Below, in pieces: positions 16,554 to 24,913 of a stretch of 43,235 nt of DNA (the stretch's first letter is position 1; the number at the start of each line of letters is the position of its first letter). Below the pieces are notes generated by a model that saw nothing but the letters and a program-made list of their open reading frames with translations, was not told where the DNA came from and ran no database searches. Origin of the DNA: Deltaproteobacteria bacterium (lineage in GTDB: Bacteria; Myxococcota_A; Polyangia; Polyangiales; JADJMO01); NCBI GenBank assembly GCA_022843175.1, contig JALHOE010000053.1, positions 1 through 43,235 of the forward strand. The letters run 5' to 3'. Made by a program: the position numbers and the translations under genes.

Positions 16554-18433
16554 CTACTTGCCCGGCAGCGCGTATCCGAGCAACCCCACCGTGTCGAACA
16601 CCTCGCAGCCGGGGTCCGTCGAGACCATGTGGTCCGCGCCACCTGCCGAGGCACAGGCGTAGAGCGGGACGGTTCCCGTCACGTTCGAGGTGTAGATCCA
16701 GCCCACGGGTCCCATGGGTTGCTCGCCGCCGCAGGTCTGGTCGAGGGTGAGGAAGTTGTGCGCGCCCTTGGCGCACTCGAAGACCATCACCGTGCCGGGC
16801 TGGCGATCGCGGAAGAGCTTCCAGTTGCTCTCCTGGGTGAACCCCGAGGGGAGTAGCCGCGAAGACGCCCAGTGGCCGGAGCCGGCGCGGTAGCCGCGCC
16901 GAAGGATCGTGTAGGGCAAGTCCTGAAGCCGCAGTCGTACGAGCCTGCCTTGTTCATCCCGGCCCACCGGTACCACGACGGCTTGAAGGTATTGTCCCCG
17001 CGGACCAGGCCCATGGCCGAACCGTCCTCGAGCGCGCCGAAGTCCTTGTACCGATAGAGAATGAAGCTCGTGATATTCGGCGTTCCGAGCACGTTGCGGT
17101 GCGCGTTACAGAGGCCGGTATCCTGCAGCGCCTCGCTCGACCCCTTGGCCGAGTTGATGCCCTGCTCGGTGAGCTGCACTTCCCACGCGTGGGGCTTCGT
17201 CGGGAACTTCGCCATCAGGTGACCGACGATGACGCCGACGTTCCCGAAGGTCACCAGCGGCAGGTCCTTGGCATCGATGTACGGCAGCGACCAGCCCTTG
17301 GGATACGGGTGGAACGCCACGATCCATTGGCGACTGCCGGCGAGAGGAGCGAATCCGTCGATGAACTCCTCGGCCCCGATGAGCGGCCAGTCCGTGTTCA
17401 GGTTGGTGAGGCTGGTATCGAAGTTTTGATCGAAGGGAATCAAAACCTTCGCCGCGGACTGCTGGGCCTTGATCCGGTCATACGCTGCGTTGAAGTTCGC
17501 CGCGTAGTTTGCAATCCAAGTGGTCTTGTTGCACGCGACGACCACGCCCGCGGCGTTGCGACCGCAGCCGACGTCGTACCAAATGTTGTGATTCACCTCG
17601 TTGTGAATGATGAAGTCGGCGATTCGACCGTTGGCGCCCCCGTTGTACCGGCGAGCGAGCATGCCGGCGAAGCGCGCGAAGTCGTCCGCGTTCTTGGGCG
17701 CGCAGAAGTTCTGGAACCACGGATCCGCCGTGTATGGCGAGCACCCGTCGACCCGGGCCCAGGTGGGCACGCCCCAAATGGCAGCCGAGACGACCACGCC
17801 GAGGCTCGTCCACTTCTTGATGGCGTTGTCTGTCGCCGCGTCGACGCGATAGCAATATCCGTCATACTCCTGCTCGCCGCCGCCGCAGGGCGCCTTCTTG
17901 CGGCTCGGCTCCCAGCCATACCAGGGGAAGTCCAGCTTGATCCTGCCGGTCCTGTGCCCGGCGAGCGTCGCGGGATCCGCGCTGTCGGGCGTAATGCCCT
18001 TGATGGCATAGTTGTCGAGCACCGGGTACGCCGGACCGATCAGGGGCCCGGTGTCCGGGGTGCCCATCGACGTATCGGCGCCGCCGGAATCGGGTGTCGA
18101 CGTGGAGTCGGGTGTCGACGTGGAGTCGGGTGTCGACGTGGCATCGGGTTTCGATGTGGCGTCGGGCGTCGACGTGGCGTCGGGCGTCGGCGTCGCGTCG
18201 GGCGTCGGCGTCGCGTCGGGCGTCGGCGTCGCATCGGGTGGCAGCGTCGCGTCGTCGTCCGTCGGCGTCGCGTCGGTCGGCTCCGACCCATGGGCGTCGA
18301 CGGCCGTCTTGCCGCTGTCGTATCCCGAGCTCAGGTCATCGGCCGCGCTCCCCGCTGCGCACCCCTGGGCGTCGGCCAGCGCTGAGACGGCGACCAGCAA
18401 GACGACGACGCGGCGCATCGGACTTTTTGTCAT
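16554..18433 (-). pseudogene. Glycoside-hydrolase-like (TIM-barrel) lipoprotein, frameshifted near its 3' end
   Basis: From ATG 18433 the protein has lipobox-like AQGC, then a long PTPDAT linker, then a TIM-barrel-like glycosidase domain. Candidate catalytic acids are the Glu in IIHNEVNHNIW (acid/base) and the Glu in WEVQLTEQGIN (nucleophile), as in clan A hydrolases. Near 16921-16925 the frame breaks: after YDCGF the original frame goes into unrelated sequence, whereas the next frame continues sensibly (QDLPYTILRRGY through FECAKGAHNFL to GLLGYALPGK, stop 16554). One missing C would restore a single reading frame of about 625 residues. This is either a real mutation that removes the C-terminal ~120-residue domain or a sequencing error. 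The C-terminal domain, with HNFLTLD and HMVSTDPGCE, looks like a carbohydrate-binding or adhesion repeat. Confidence 0.78.
18086..18250 (-). repeat. 18-bp tandem repeats encoding the PTPDAT-type linker
   Basis: About nine imperfect 18-bp units code for PTPDAT, STPDAT, SKPDAT and STPDST in the linker of the glycoside-hydrolase-like lipoprotein. It separates the lipid anchor from the catalytic domain. The unit is a multiple of three, so copy changes alter linker length without shifting frame. Confidence 0.9.
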
Positions 18434-18600
18434 GGTGTCACATCCCCGGATCGTGGTGAGTGAGCGCCGTACGGCGACAACTGCACCGATCACCTTGGGC
18501 TGTGCTCCCGGCACGAGTACTTACATCATCTGTCGGCGCATCCGCGCACGTCCGCGCGGAAGATTTGCGACGTACGCGATCACGAGCTCGCGCAAGAATT

Positions 18601-19044
18601 CTAGAATGTAGCCGCGAGCGAGAGGCCGCCGAACGAGGGGGAGACGATCGGCGCGACCGCGAACGTGTCCCGCACGAGCACCGATCGCTTGGTGGTCAGG
18701 CCGACGATCAAGAGAGGCAAGCCGACCGCGGCCATGATCCCACCGGTCCACATCAGAATCTCGCCGCCGCTCCCCGGCGTGTCGGTGAAGCCCGGATCGC
18801 GCGGGAGCTCTTCGGCGCGTCGTCGCGCCGCGGCCTGCTCGGAGAGGCCGTACGCAAAGAAGATCGCGCCCGTCGCCGCGATCGCGCCGCCGGTGATCGC
18901 GAGGGCGGTGCGCGGACGCTCCTCGACGTGCCAACCCGGGGGCGTCCCCAACGATTCGTTATACGCGTAGGTCTTCTCGGCGTACGCCGAGGTCGTGGCG
19001 AGGAGAAGCAGCGAGGAGGCGAGGAGCGAAGAAGCGAGGCGCAT
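18601..19044 (-). CDS. Exported protein with two predicted membrane segments, unknown function
   Basis: A 147-residue protein with a good signal peptide (MRLASSLLASSLLLL..SAYA/EKT) from ATG 19044. Two hydrophobic segments follow: ALAITGGAIAATGAIFFAYG and MWTGGIMAAVGLPLLIVGL, with a charged Arg/Ala/Glu stretch between them. The C-terminus (SPSFGGLSLAATF) resembles the last strand of small outer-membrane or envelope proteins from myxobacteria. I do not recognise a named family. The gene stands alone between the glycoside-hydrolase-like gene and a 383-bp gap. Confidence 0.72.
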   Translation of the reverse strand: MRLASSLLASSLLLLATTSAYAEKTYAYNESLGTPPGWHVEERPRTALAITGGAIAATGAIFFAYGLSEQAAARRRAEELPRDPGFTDTPGSGGEILMWTGGIMAAVGLPLLIVGLTTKRSVLVRDTFAVAPIVSPSFGGLSLAATF

Positions 19045-19427
19045 GTCGTTCTCCTGAGCAATGAGCCTGCCATCAGAGAATTGCCGGGCGCGCGCGCTCC
19101 ACCGTGAACGCGGAGTCACGGGCGAACGGGCGCGCCAGGTTAGACGAACCCATGGGCCGGCTCGCGTCGCTGCTCCGGTTCGCCGGCTGCGCGGCCAAGC
19201 CCGTTCATGGCCCTCGCCGTCGACCCGTTTCGAGCACGCCGCCGTAGACGGCGCCGATCGCCTGCACCTGCCGGTGATGACCGCGGGGGTGCCGCACCAC
19301 ATCGTCATCGATGGGTAATCGCGCGCCGAGGCGACGCTGCCCCCGAAGGTCGCGCAGTGGGATCCGCGCGCGTGCAGCGGCGACCTCCACGGCACCTGTT
19401 CTCGCCCGTGCGTGATACTGGTGCCTC
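19045..19427. other. 383-bp intergenic stretch with no convincing gene
   Basis: No supported gene. A plus-strand frame ending at 19318 (RFEHAAVDGADRLHLP, then VMTAGVPHHIVIDG) has a protein-like tail but no plausible start or homology, so it may be a gene remnant. The promoter for the AraC gene at 19428 should lie at the right end. Confidence 0.4.
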
Positions 19428-20402
19428 ATGAGCAGCGCGACCTCGCTGGTGCGGGCGGTGCTGGCCCGGGCCGAGCGCGAGGGCGTGTCGGCGCGCGCGC
19501 TGCTCGGTCCCGCGGCGCTCGACCCGGCGGTCGTGGCCGATCGCGACGCACGCGTGCCGACGCCGGCCTATCTGCAGGTGTTCGCTGCGGCCGCCGAGCG
19601 CTCACGCGACGACGCGTTCGGCGCCTCCGTCGCCGAGCTGCTCGACGCGTCGGCCTTCGGCCTCCTCGGGTTCGTCGTCGCGAGCTGCGCCACGCTCCGC
19701 GACGCGTTCGAACGCTTCTGTCGGTACTCGCGGCTGCTCTGCGACGAGCTGCGCGTCGACGTCGTGGACCGTGGCGCCGAGGTCGCGATCGTCTACGAGC
19801 TGGACTGCACCCCCCGCGTGTCCGCGCTGTTCGAGATGGCGCTGACCCACCTCGTGCGGACCTCCCATCGCGGCACGTCGCGCCGCTTCGTCCCGCGTCG
19901 GGTGACCTTTCGCCACCGCTCGGCATCTCGAGCGCTCCGAGAGCGGCTCGGTGCCCCCGTCGAGCTCGGCGCGCCCGAGGACGCGGTGGTGTGCGCGGCT
20001 GCGGATCTCACGCTCCCCCTGCGCGGCCATCAGCCCGTGCTCCTCGACATTCTCGATGCGCAAGCCGCGCGCGCGCTCGAAGCGCTGCCGCACGACGACG
20101 ATCTCCTCTCTCGGGCCCGCGCGACGATCCGAAAGCTCCTCCCGCGCGGCGAGCCCTCGCTCGAGACGGTGGCGCGACAGCTCGGCATCGGCTCCCGCAC
20201 GCTGCAGCGACGGCTGCGCGATCAGAGCCTCACCTTCCGTGGCGTGGTCGACGATGTGCGGCGCGACTGCGCGATCGCGCAGCTGGCCCACCCGGACACC
20301 TCGGTCGCAGAGATCGCGTTCGCGCTCGGGTTCTCGACGCCGAGCGCGTTCCACCACGCGTTCCGTCGCTGGACCGGGCACAGCCCTCGCCGCCGCGGTT
20401 GA
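19428..20402 (+). CDS. AraC-family transcriptional regulator (Arabinose_bd type)
   Basis: A 324-residue cytoplasmic regulator. The N-terminal ~190 residues fit the Arabinose_bd domain of OruR/ArgR-like AraC proteins (ASAFGLLGFVVASCATLRDA, FERFCRYSRLLCDE). The C-terminal ~90 residues carry the paired HTH: SLETVARQLGIGSRTLQRRL and TSVAEIAFALGFSTPSAFHH, then AFRRWTGHSPRRRG. The effector is unknown. The next gene, an SMP-30-like lipoprotein, starts 94 bp downstream in the same direction, so co-regulation is possible. Confidence 0.93.
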   Translation: MSSATSLVRAVLARAEREGVSARALLGPAALDPAVVADRDARVPTPAYLQVFAAAAERSRDDAFGASVAELLDASAFGLLGFVVASCATLRDAFERFCRYSRLLCDELRVDVVDRGAEVAIVYELDCTPRVSALFEMALTHLVRTSHRGTSRRFVPRRVTFRHRSASRALRERLGAPVELGAPEDAVVCAAADLTLPLRGHQPVLLDILDAQAARALEALPHDDDLLSRARATIRKLLPRGEPSLETVARQLGIGSRTLQRRLRDQSLTFRGVVDDVRRDCAIAQLAHPDTSVAEIAFALGFSTPSAFHHAFRRWTGHSPRRRG

Positions 20403-20496
20403 ACCCTCCGTGTCGCGTCCGCGCACGCGTTTGTCGCGTTGACGCATCGCGCGCCCCTGGCTGCCTACCCATGGTTGGACGCGGAGGTACCCGTCC

Positions 20497-21582
20497 ATGG
20501 CTCACACGTTCCGGCTCGTCGCACTCGCCACCGTCCTCTCGACCGCCGCCTGTGGCAACGGCGGCCCCGCCGTCCCCGCCGACCTCGCCGATGAGGGCGC
20601 CCTCGTCGACCCGCCGGCAGCCGACGCGGCCGCCGATGCGCACGAGGCGAGTCCGCCCGACACGGGATCGACCATGGATGGCGGGGCCTCCGAGGTCGAC
20701 GCCTCGCCGCGCACCTTCCTCGACCGCTATCCGCTGACCGCGAAGTACCCCGAGGGTGGGACCTACGACGAGGGCGGGCACGCGTTCTACGTCGGCAGCC
20801 TCGGCGACGGCTCGGTGCACCGCGTCGATGCGACGACCGGCGAGGATTCGCTCCTCTTTCGCGAAACCGCGCCGGGCAAGTGGTGGACGCTCGGCATGAC
20901 CGTCGACGCGGCGGGACGGCGGCTGTGGGTCTGCGCGATGGATGACCGTTCGCCGAAGCGCGCAGGGTTCATTTGGATCTTCGATCTCACGACCGGCGCG
21001 CGCGTCGCAAACCACGCGCTCGCGAAGGCAGCTCCGGACGCCACCTGCACCGACGTCGCCCTCACCAAGGATGGGCGCGGCTATGTCGGCGATCGCGAGG
21101 TCGGGAACATCTATCGGGTCGGCGAGACGACCGCGCCGGAGCTCTTCGTGACGAGCACGAAGCTCGAGGGCGGCGTCGTCGGGCAGAACTCGATGGTCGT
21201 GCTCCCCGACGAGTCCGCCTTGCTGAGCCTGGTGTACCTCTCGCCACGGATCGTGCGCGTCGATCTCGCGACCAGGGCGGTGCGCGACGTGGAGATCACC
21301 GGCAACTTCTCCGACAAGTCGACGCTACTCGCCGGCGCGGACGGCATGACCTACCACGGTGGGTCGGTCTACGTGGCCTTCACGAGTGAGCTCGTTCGCG
21401 TGACGCCGCGTCTGGCGGACTGGTCGAGCGCCGACGCGAAAGAGATCGAGGTGCCGAGCGGCATGACCGACGTGGTCGCGACGCCGATCGGTCTGTACCT
21501 CCTCAACGGCCAGGCGGTGCGCTTCGCCACGGGCTCCACGCCCGATCCGTTCGCGCTGGTCCGCTTCGTCGGCGCGCTCTGA
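20497..21582 (+). CDS. SMP-30/gluconolactonase-like beta-propeller lipoprotein
   Basis: A 361-residue lipoprotein (lipobox STAAC, Cys 19) with an Asp/Ala/Thr linker up to about residue 70. The remainder is a propeller with SMP-30-like phrases: FYVGSLGDGSVHRVDATTGE, WTLGMTVDAAGRRLWVCAMD, VALTKDGRGYVGDREVGNIY, ADGMTYHGGSVYVA. Metal-ligand conservation could not be checked, so lactonase activity is only possible. A GGAGG ribosome site lies 9 bases before the ATG. It converges on the next lipoprotein with a 2-bp gap. Confidence 0.85.
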   Translation: MAHTFRLVALATVLSTAACGNGGPAVPADLADEGALVDPPAADAAADAHEASPPDTGSTMDGGASEVDASPRTFLDRYPLTAKYPEGGTYDEGGHAFYVGSLGDGSVHRVDATTGEDSLLFRETAPGKWWTLGMTVDAAGRRLWVCAMDDRSPKRAGFIWIFDLTTGARVANHALAKAAPDATCTDVALTKDGRGYVGDREVGNIYRVGETTAPELFVTSTKLEGGVVGQNSMVVLPDESALLSLVYLSPRIVRVDLATRAVRDVEITGNFSDKSTLLAGADGMTYHGGSVYVAFTSELVRVTPRLADWSSADAKEIEVPSGMTDVVATPIGLYLLNGQAVRFATGSTPDPFALVRFVGAL

Positions 21583-21584
21583 GC

Positions 21585-22295
21585 TCAACGAACGAGAGGC
21601 TCGAGCTTGTCGAAGCCCGCGGTGCTCGCCGTGAGCATGATGCATTTGACGTAGAAGGCGTCGAGCTCGGACGCGGCCTCCAGCACGAACACGCCCGGGA
21701 AGGTCTCGGAGCTCGGGTGGGTCTCGCGCCAACGCTTGGCTGCGGACTTCATCTCCGCGAGCAAGTTGGCGAGCACGACGGGTTTGGCGGCGGCCTTCGC
21801 TGCCGCTGCGTCGGCCAAGGTGTCGACCGGCTTGTAGTCGAAGAGGACCTTGTCGCCCTCGACCGTCACCACGGGCCCCTTCGGCAGCTTGGCCAGGAAC
21901 TCGAGCAGCGTGCACGGGCGGACGTTGGCGCCGATGTCCTTGGCGATTCCGGTGATGATCTCCGCGTAGGAATCCACCGCGACCCCGGGCTTGCTGAGCA
22001 TTTCGAATGGGTCGCGAGTGGCTTTGACCTTGGCGTTCTGGGCGACCCACCGCGCCGCGTCCTGCGCGCGCCGGCGGCGGTCGCGCTCCTTGGAACCGGA
22101 TAGCTCGAGCGACTTGCACACGAGCTCGGCGAACTCGGCCTTCGCGTCGACGGCGGTCGACGCGCTCGGATCCGGCGTGGCCGTCGCGTCCTGCCCCTTT
22201 TGGCATCCGACCGCGAGGAGCCCCGCGACAAGGTACGCGCGCCACCCGGAGACTGGACCGAGGCAGCGCACGAGATCGATGTCGGCGGGGCTCAT
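21585..22295 (-). CDS. Lipoprotein of unknown function
   Basis: A 236-residue protein from ATG 22295. The hydrophobic segment ends in LLAVGCQKG (lipobox), about 32 residues in, slightly late for a signal, so the true start may be downstream. The mature part is mostly alpha-helical, with basic stretches (SKERDRRRRAQDAARW) and helix-forming regions (ADAAAAKAAAKPVVLANLLA). No domain recognised. It is 15 bp downstream of the YciI-like gene on the same strand. Confidence 0.7.
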   Translation of the reverse strand: MSPADIDLVRCLGPVSGWRAYLVAGLLAVGCQKGQDATATPDPSASTAVDAKAEFAELVCKSLELSGSKERDRRRRAQDAARWVAQNAKVKATRDPFEMLSKPGVAVDSYAEIITGIAKDIGANVRPCTLLEFLAKLPKGPVVTVEGDKVLFDYKPVDTLADAAAAKAAAKPVVLANLLAEMKSAAKRWRETHPSSETFPGVFVLEAASELDAFYVKCIMLTASTAGFDKLEPLVR

Positions 22296-22310
22296 GGCGG
22301 GAAGCAGAGC

Positions 22311-22646
22311 CTACATGCCGGGGATGGGCATGATCTCGACCAATTCGATGAAGCCGTCCGGCATCATGAAGTGGGGATGTCCCTCGAGCGACTTGGCGAC
22401 GGCTTCCTTCGATTCGCCCTGGAGGATCGAGTAGCCGCCGAGGTCGTTGCGCTCGTCCCTGGCGCCCGCGGGGGTGACGCGCATGCCCTTCCCGAGCGGC
22501 GCGCCCATGTCGACGATCGCGGCCTTCGCCTTCGCACCCCACGCCATCCACGCGTCCATCCCGGCCTTCTGCTGCTCGGGCGTCGCCTTCATCATCTGCT
22601 CGAACGACGTCGACGGCGCTTTGTAGAGAACGAGAAACTTCTTCAT
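22311..22646 (-). CDS. YciI-like (YCII/DGPF family) protein
   Basis: A 111-residue cytoplasmic protein opening MKKFLVLYKAP, typical for YCII-related proteins. Later landmarks are GGYSILQGESKEAVAKSLEG and HPHFMMPDGFIELVEIMPI, with the conserved His of the ferredoxin-like dimer. An AGGGGG ribosome site precedes the ATG. The enzymatic role is uncertain (YciI has a putative active-site His-Asp pair; DGPF relatives sit with ECF sigma factors). No sigma factor gene is nearby. Confidence 0.9.
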   Translation of the reverse strand: MKKFLVLYKAPSTSFEQMMKATPEQQKAGMDAWMAWGAKAKAAIVDMGAPLGKGMRVTPAGARDERNDLGGYSILQGESKEAVAKSLEGHPHFMMPDGFIELVEIMPIPGM

Positions 22647-22722
22647 CGTCAGCCCCCTTTCGTGAGGACCGACGGGCGTAGCTCAATCCACCCGCATGCG
22701 GAAGCGGCATCGGCCGCTGCGC

Positions 22723-24096
22723 TCAGCGCGGGCAGGGCACTGGCGTCGGGCACGCGCCCTTGTCGTCCTTGGGATGGGTCTCGTGGCAGTACGCGACATC
22801 GGTGAACGTGTTGGTGGGAAGGAAGCTGATCGCAGCGCCGGCCCATCCGCGCTCGATGCCGTTGGCTGCGCTCTTGAAGATGGTGGTGTTGGTGATGAAC
22901 GCCCGGGTCGGGACGCCGAGGATGAGGACCGCGGCCTCGTTGCGGTTGGCATCGGTGCGGAGAGGGGTCCCGCAGGAGAAGTTGCTGGTGCCGGTGGTGC
23001 CTCCGGCGTACTCGATGCGCGCTCGATCGACGCTGTTCTTGTCGCTCGGGACGCCGCCGAACCAAACGCCGAGCCAGTCGCCGGGCGCGGGCGTGGCCTC
23101 GGCGCTGGTGAGCACCACCGGCTTGTCGACGGTGCCCTTGGTGACGAGCGCGCCCTTGCCCGGCGCGAGGCCGGTCGTGCGCTCGAGGAACAGCCCGCCC
23201 TTGGCCACGAACTTGAGCGTGACGCCAGCCTCCAGCGTGAGCACCGGAGTGGTTCCCACTTTGCCGACGACGGAGAGCTCGCCGAAGCGACCCTCGCCGC
23301 CGATGACGTACGGCACTCCTCGATCCCTCACCGTCACGTCCGTTTCGAGAATCTCGCCGGCGCCGGTGCCGCTGACGCGGATCGCATCGATGGTGTTGCC
23401 CGTGTACGTGCCCGTCGGAATGGTGCCGAGCGCCGGTGACGTCATGAGCATCGGCATCTGCATCGAGCCGCGAATGGTGAGCGCCTCGGAGGTGGTGTCG
23501 AACCCGGCGTGCCCCTCGGTGACGACGCCGTATTTCGCGCTGCCCTCGATGGTGACGTGGTTGACCTTGGCGAGCGCCTGCAGCGGTAGGTACTGGTCGC
23601 CGAAGAGGTGGAGCCCCGCGCCTCCGCGCGATGCAGCGCCGCCGCCGCCGGAGATCGTGGTGTACGAGAGATCGACCTTGCCCTTGGAGCTGACGAGGAC
23701 GTCGGCCCACGCGCCCGTGAGGCGCTCGATGAGCACCGGGCGCTCGGCGGTGCCCTTGGTGACGAGCGTGCCCCCGTCCCCCGCGTTGCCGGTGCCCACG
23801 GCGATCCCGTAGTTGACCGCGACCTTCACGACCACGCAGGGCTCGAGGGTGAGCGTGGCGTTCTTGCGAACACCGACGGTGAACTTCACGTGATGCACTC
23901 CTGCGGCCCACGTCTCGTCCTTGTCGATGTTGCCCGAGTGCTCGATCGGCGCGCCGGTGGGGGGAGGACATCCGGTGGGCGCGGTGTCGGCGACGACCTC
24001 GGGACTGGTGTCCTGCACGGGAGGCGTGTCCTTCAGGTCCGGCTCCTCGCTGCACCCGATGACTGCGACGATGAGGAAGGTAGAGGGTCGCAGCAT
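22723..24096 (-). CDS. Right-handed beta-helix lipoprotein
   Basis: A 457-residue lipoprotein from ATG 24096 (MLRPSTFLIVAVIGC, lipobox VIGC); an ATG at 24126 would be too far from the lipobox. A DTPPVQDTSPEVVADT linker follows. The body has pectate-lyase-like beta-helix coils, with repeated phrases such as GTLVTKGTAERPVLIERL and GALVTKGTVDKPVVLTSAEA, and TLEPCVVVKV and TLEAGVTLKF, showing two copies of the same module. No lyase catalytic residues can be named. Likely a surface carbohydrate-binding or structural protein. Confidence 0.83.
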   Translation of the reverse strand: MLRPSTFLIVAVIGCSEEPDLKDTPPVQDTSPEVVADTAPTGCPPPTGAPIEHSGNIDKDETWAAGVHHVKFTVGVRKNATLTLEPCVVVKVAVNYGIAVGTGNAGDGGTLVTKGTAERPVLIERLTGAWADVLVSSKGKVDLSYTTISGGGGAASRGGAGLHLFGDQYLPLQALAKVNHVTIEGSAKYGVVTEGHAGFDTTSEALTIRGSMQMPMLMTSPALGTIPTGTYTGNTIDAIRVSGTGAGEILETDVTVRDRGVPYVIGGEGRFGELSVVGKVGTTPVLTLEAGVTLKFVAKGGLFLERTTGLAPGKGALVTKGTVDKPVVLTSAEATPAPGDWLGVWFGGVPSDKNSVDRARIEYAGGTTGTSNFSCGTPLRTDANRNEAAVLILGVPTRAFITNTTIFKSAANGIERGWAGAAISFLPTNTFTDVAYCHETHPKDDKGACPTPVPCPR

Positions 24097-24165
24097 GCCG
24101 CCGACAGTAGCAGCTTCGACCCGCATGGCGGGGCGAGGCGCTCGCTGACGCGCGCGCCTGTCTGG

Positions 24166-24762
24166 CTAACGTGCGCGGAGGGGGAGGGTTGCCCATTCCG
24201 GGGCGGGCTGCGGATCTGGCTTCAGCGCTCTGAGGTCGGCGAGCTCGATGTTGTCGCGATAGATGCGACCATCGCGCGCGCACAGCAGGCGATTGTCGTG
24301 GTCGCGCCCCGACCAGTCTGCGCCCTCGACCTCGGTTGTCGACGCGTGCACCGGCGCCTCGCCCCCCACGATCTCGAGCCCGTGCGGCGGATGTTCCGGG
24401 TGCGCGGCGCCCGCTCCGCGCAGCACCAAACGGCGCTTGCCCGTGAACCTCCCGCCGCCGCCGTACGTCGTGTGCATCGGCCAGAGAGCGAGCGCGTGCA
24501 GCCACGGCGGCCTGCTCACCGCAGTCCAGGAGTCCGAGTAGCTCGTACCGAGGCGGCGACCCTGGTGCGCCGAATAGACGAACAGCTCGCCGTCGGGCGA
24601 CAGATCGCACTTCTCCGCGTAGATCCTTCCGCGAAACCACGCGCCCGGCGTGAACGTGTCCGTTCGCATGTCCCACAGCGTCAGGTGCACCCACGCCGAC
24701 GGGCCGCGGCGAATGACGACCGCGACCGGTGCATCGCGCGCGATGAGCACGAACAGCGACAC
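24166..24762 (-). CDS. Conserved hypothetical protein (cytoplasmic, propeller-like phrases)
   Basis: The frame runs from at least GTG 24762 (SLFVLIARDAPVAVVIRRGP) to TAG 24166, about 198 residues. I place the start here because sequence upstream in the same frame loses protein character. Phrases such as WDMRTDTFTPGAWFRGRIY, CDLSPDGELFVYSAHQG and TAVSRPPWLHALALWP give it a consistent composition, like a family of myxobacterial hypothetical proteins I recall without a name. No signal peptide or catalytic motif. Function unknown. Confidence 0.65.
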   Translation of the reverse strand: MSLFVLIARDAPVAVVIRRGPSAWVHLTLWDMRTDTFTPGAWFRGRIYAEKCDLSPDGELFVYSAHQGRRLGTSYSDSWTAVSRPPWLHALALWPMHTTYGGGGRFTGKRRLVLRGAGAAHPEHPPHGLEIVGGEAPVHASTTEVEGADWSGRDHDNRLLCARDGRIYRDNIELADLRALKPDPQPAPEWATLPLRAR

Positions 24763-24913
24763 GCCAATACCATAGACCAAGGGCGAGGGATCCTGCTCGG
24801 CCTCGCTCGGAGCACCGTGGCCCGAGCGTGCGCCACGAGCACGCGGTTGCGCGCGCCGTAATGCGCATCCGAGCGCTGCGTCTTCGGGACAGCCCGCACA
24901 AAAGGAGCGCCCG

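Noticed and set aside
18086-18250. Regular repeats considered as a CRISPR array
   Set aside because: The 18-bp units are contiguous without spacers and encode an in-frame PTPDAT linker.
19061-19318. Plus-strand 85-codon frame before the AraC gene
   Set aside because: Only its last ~25 residues look protein-like, there is no recognisable family, and it overlaps the signal-peptide region of nothing known; left as a possible remnant in the gap description.
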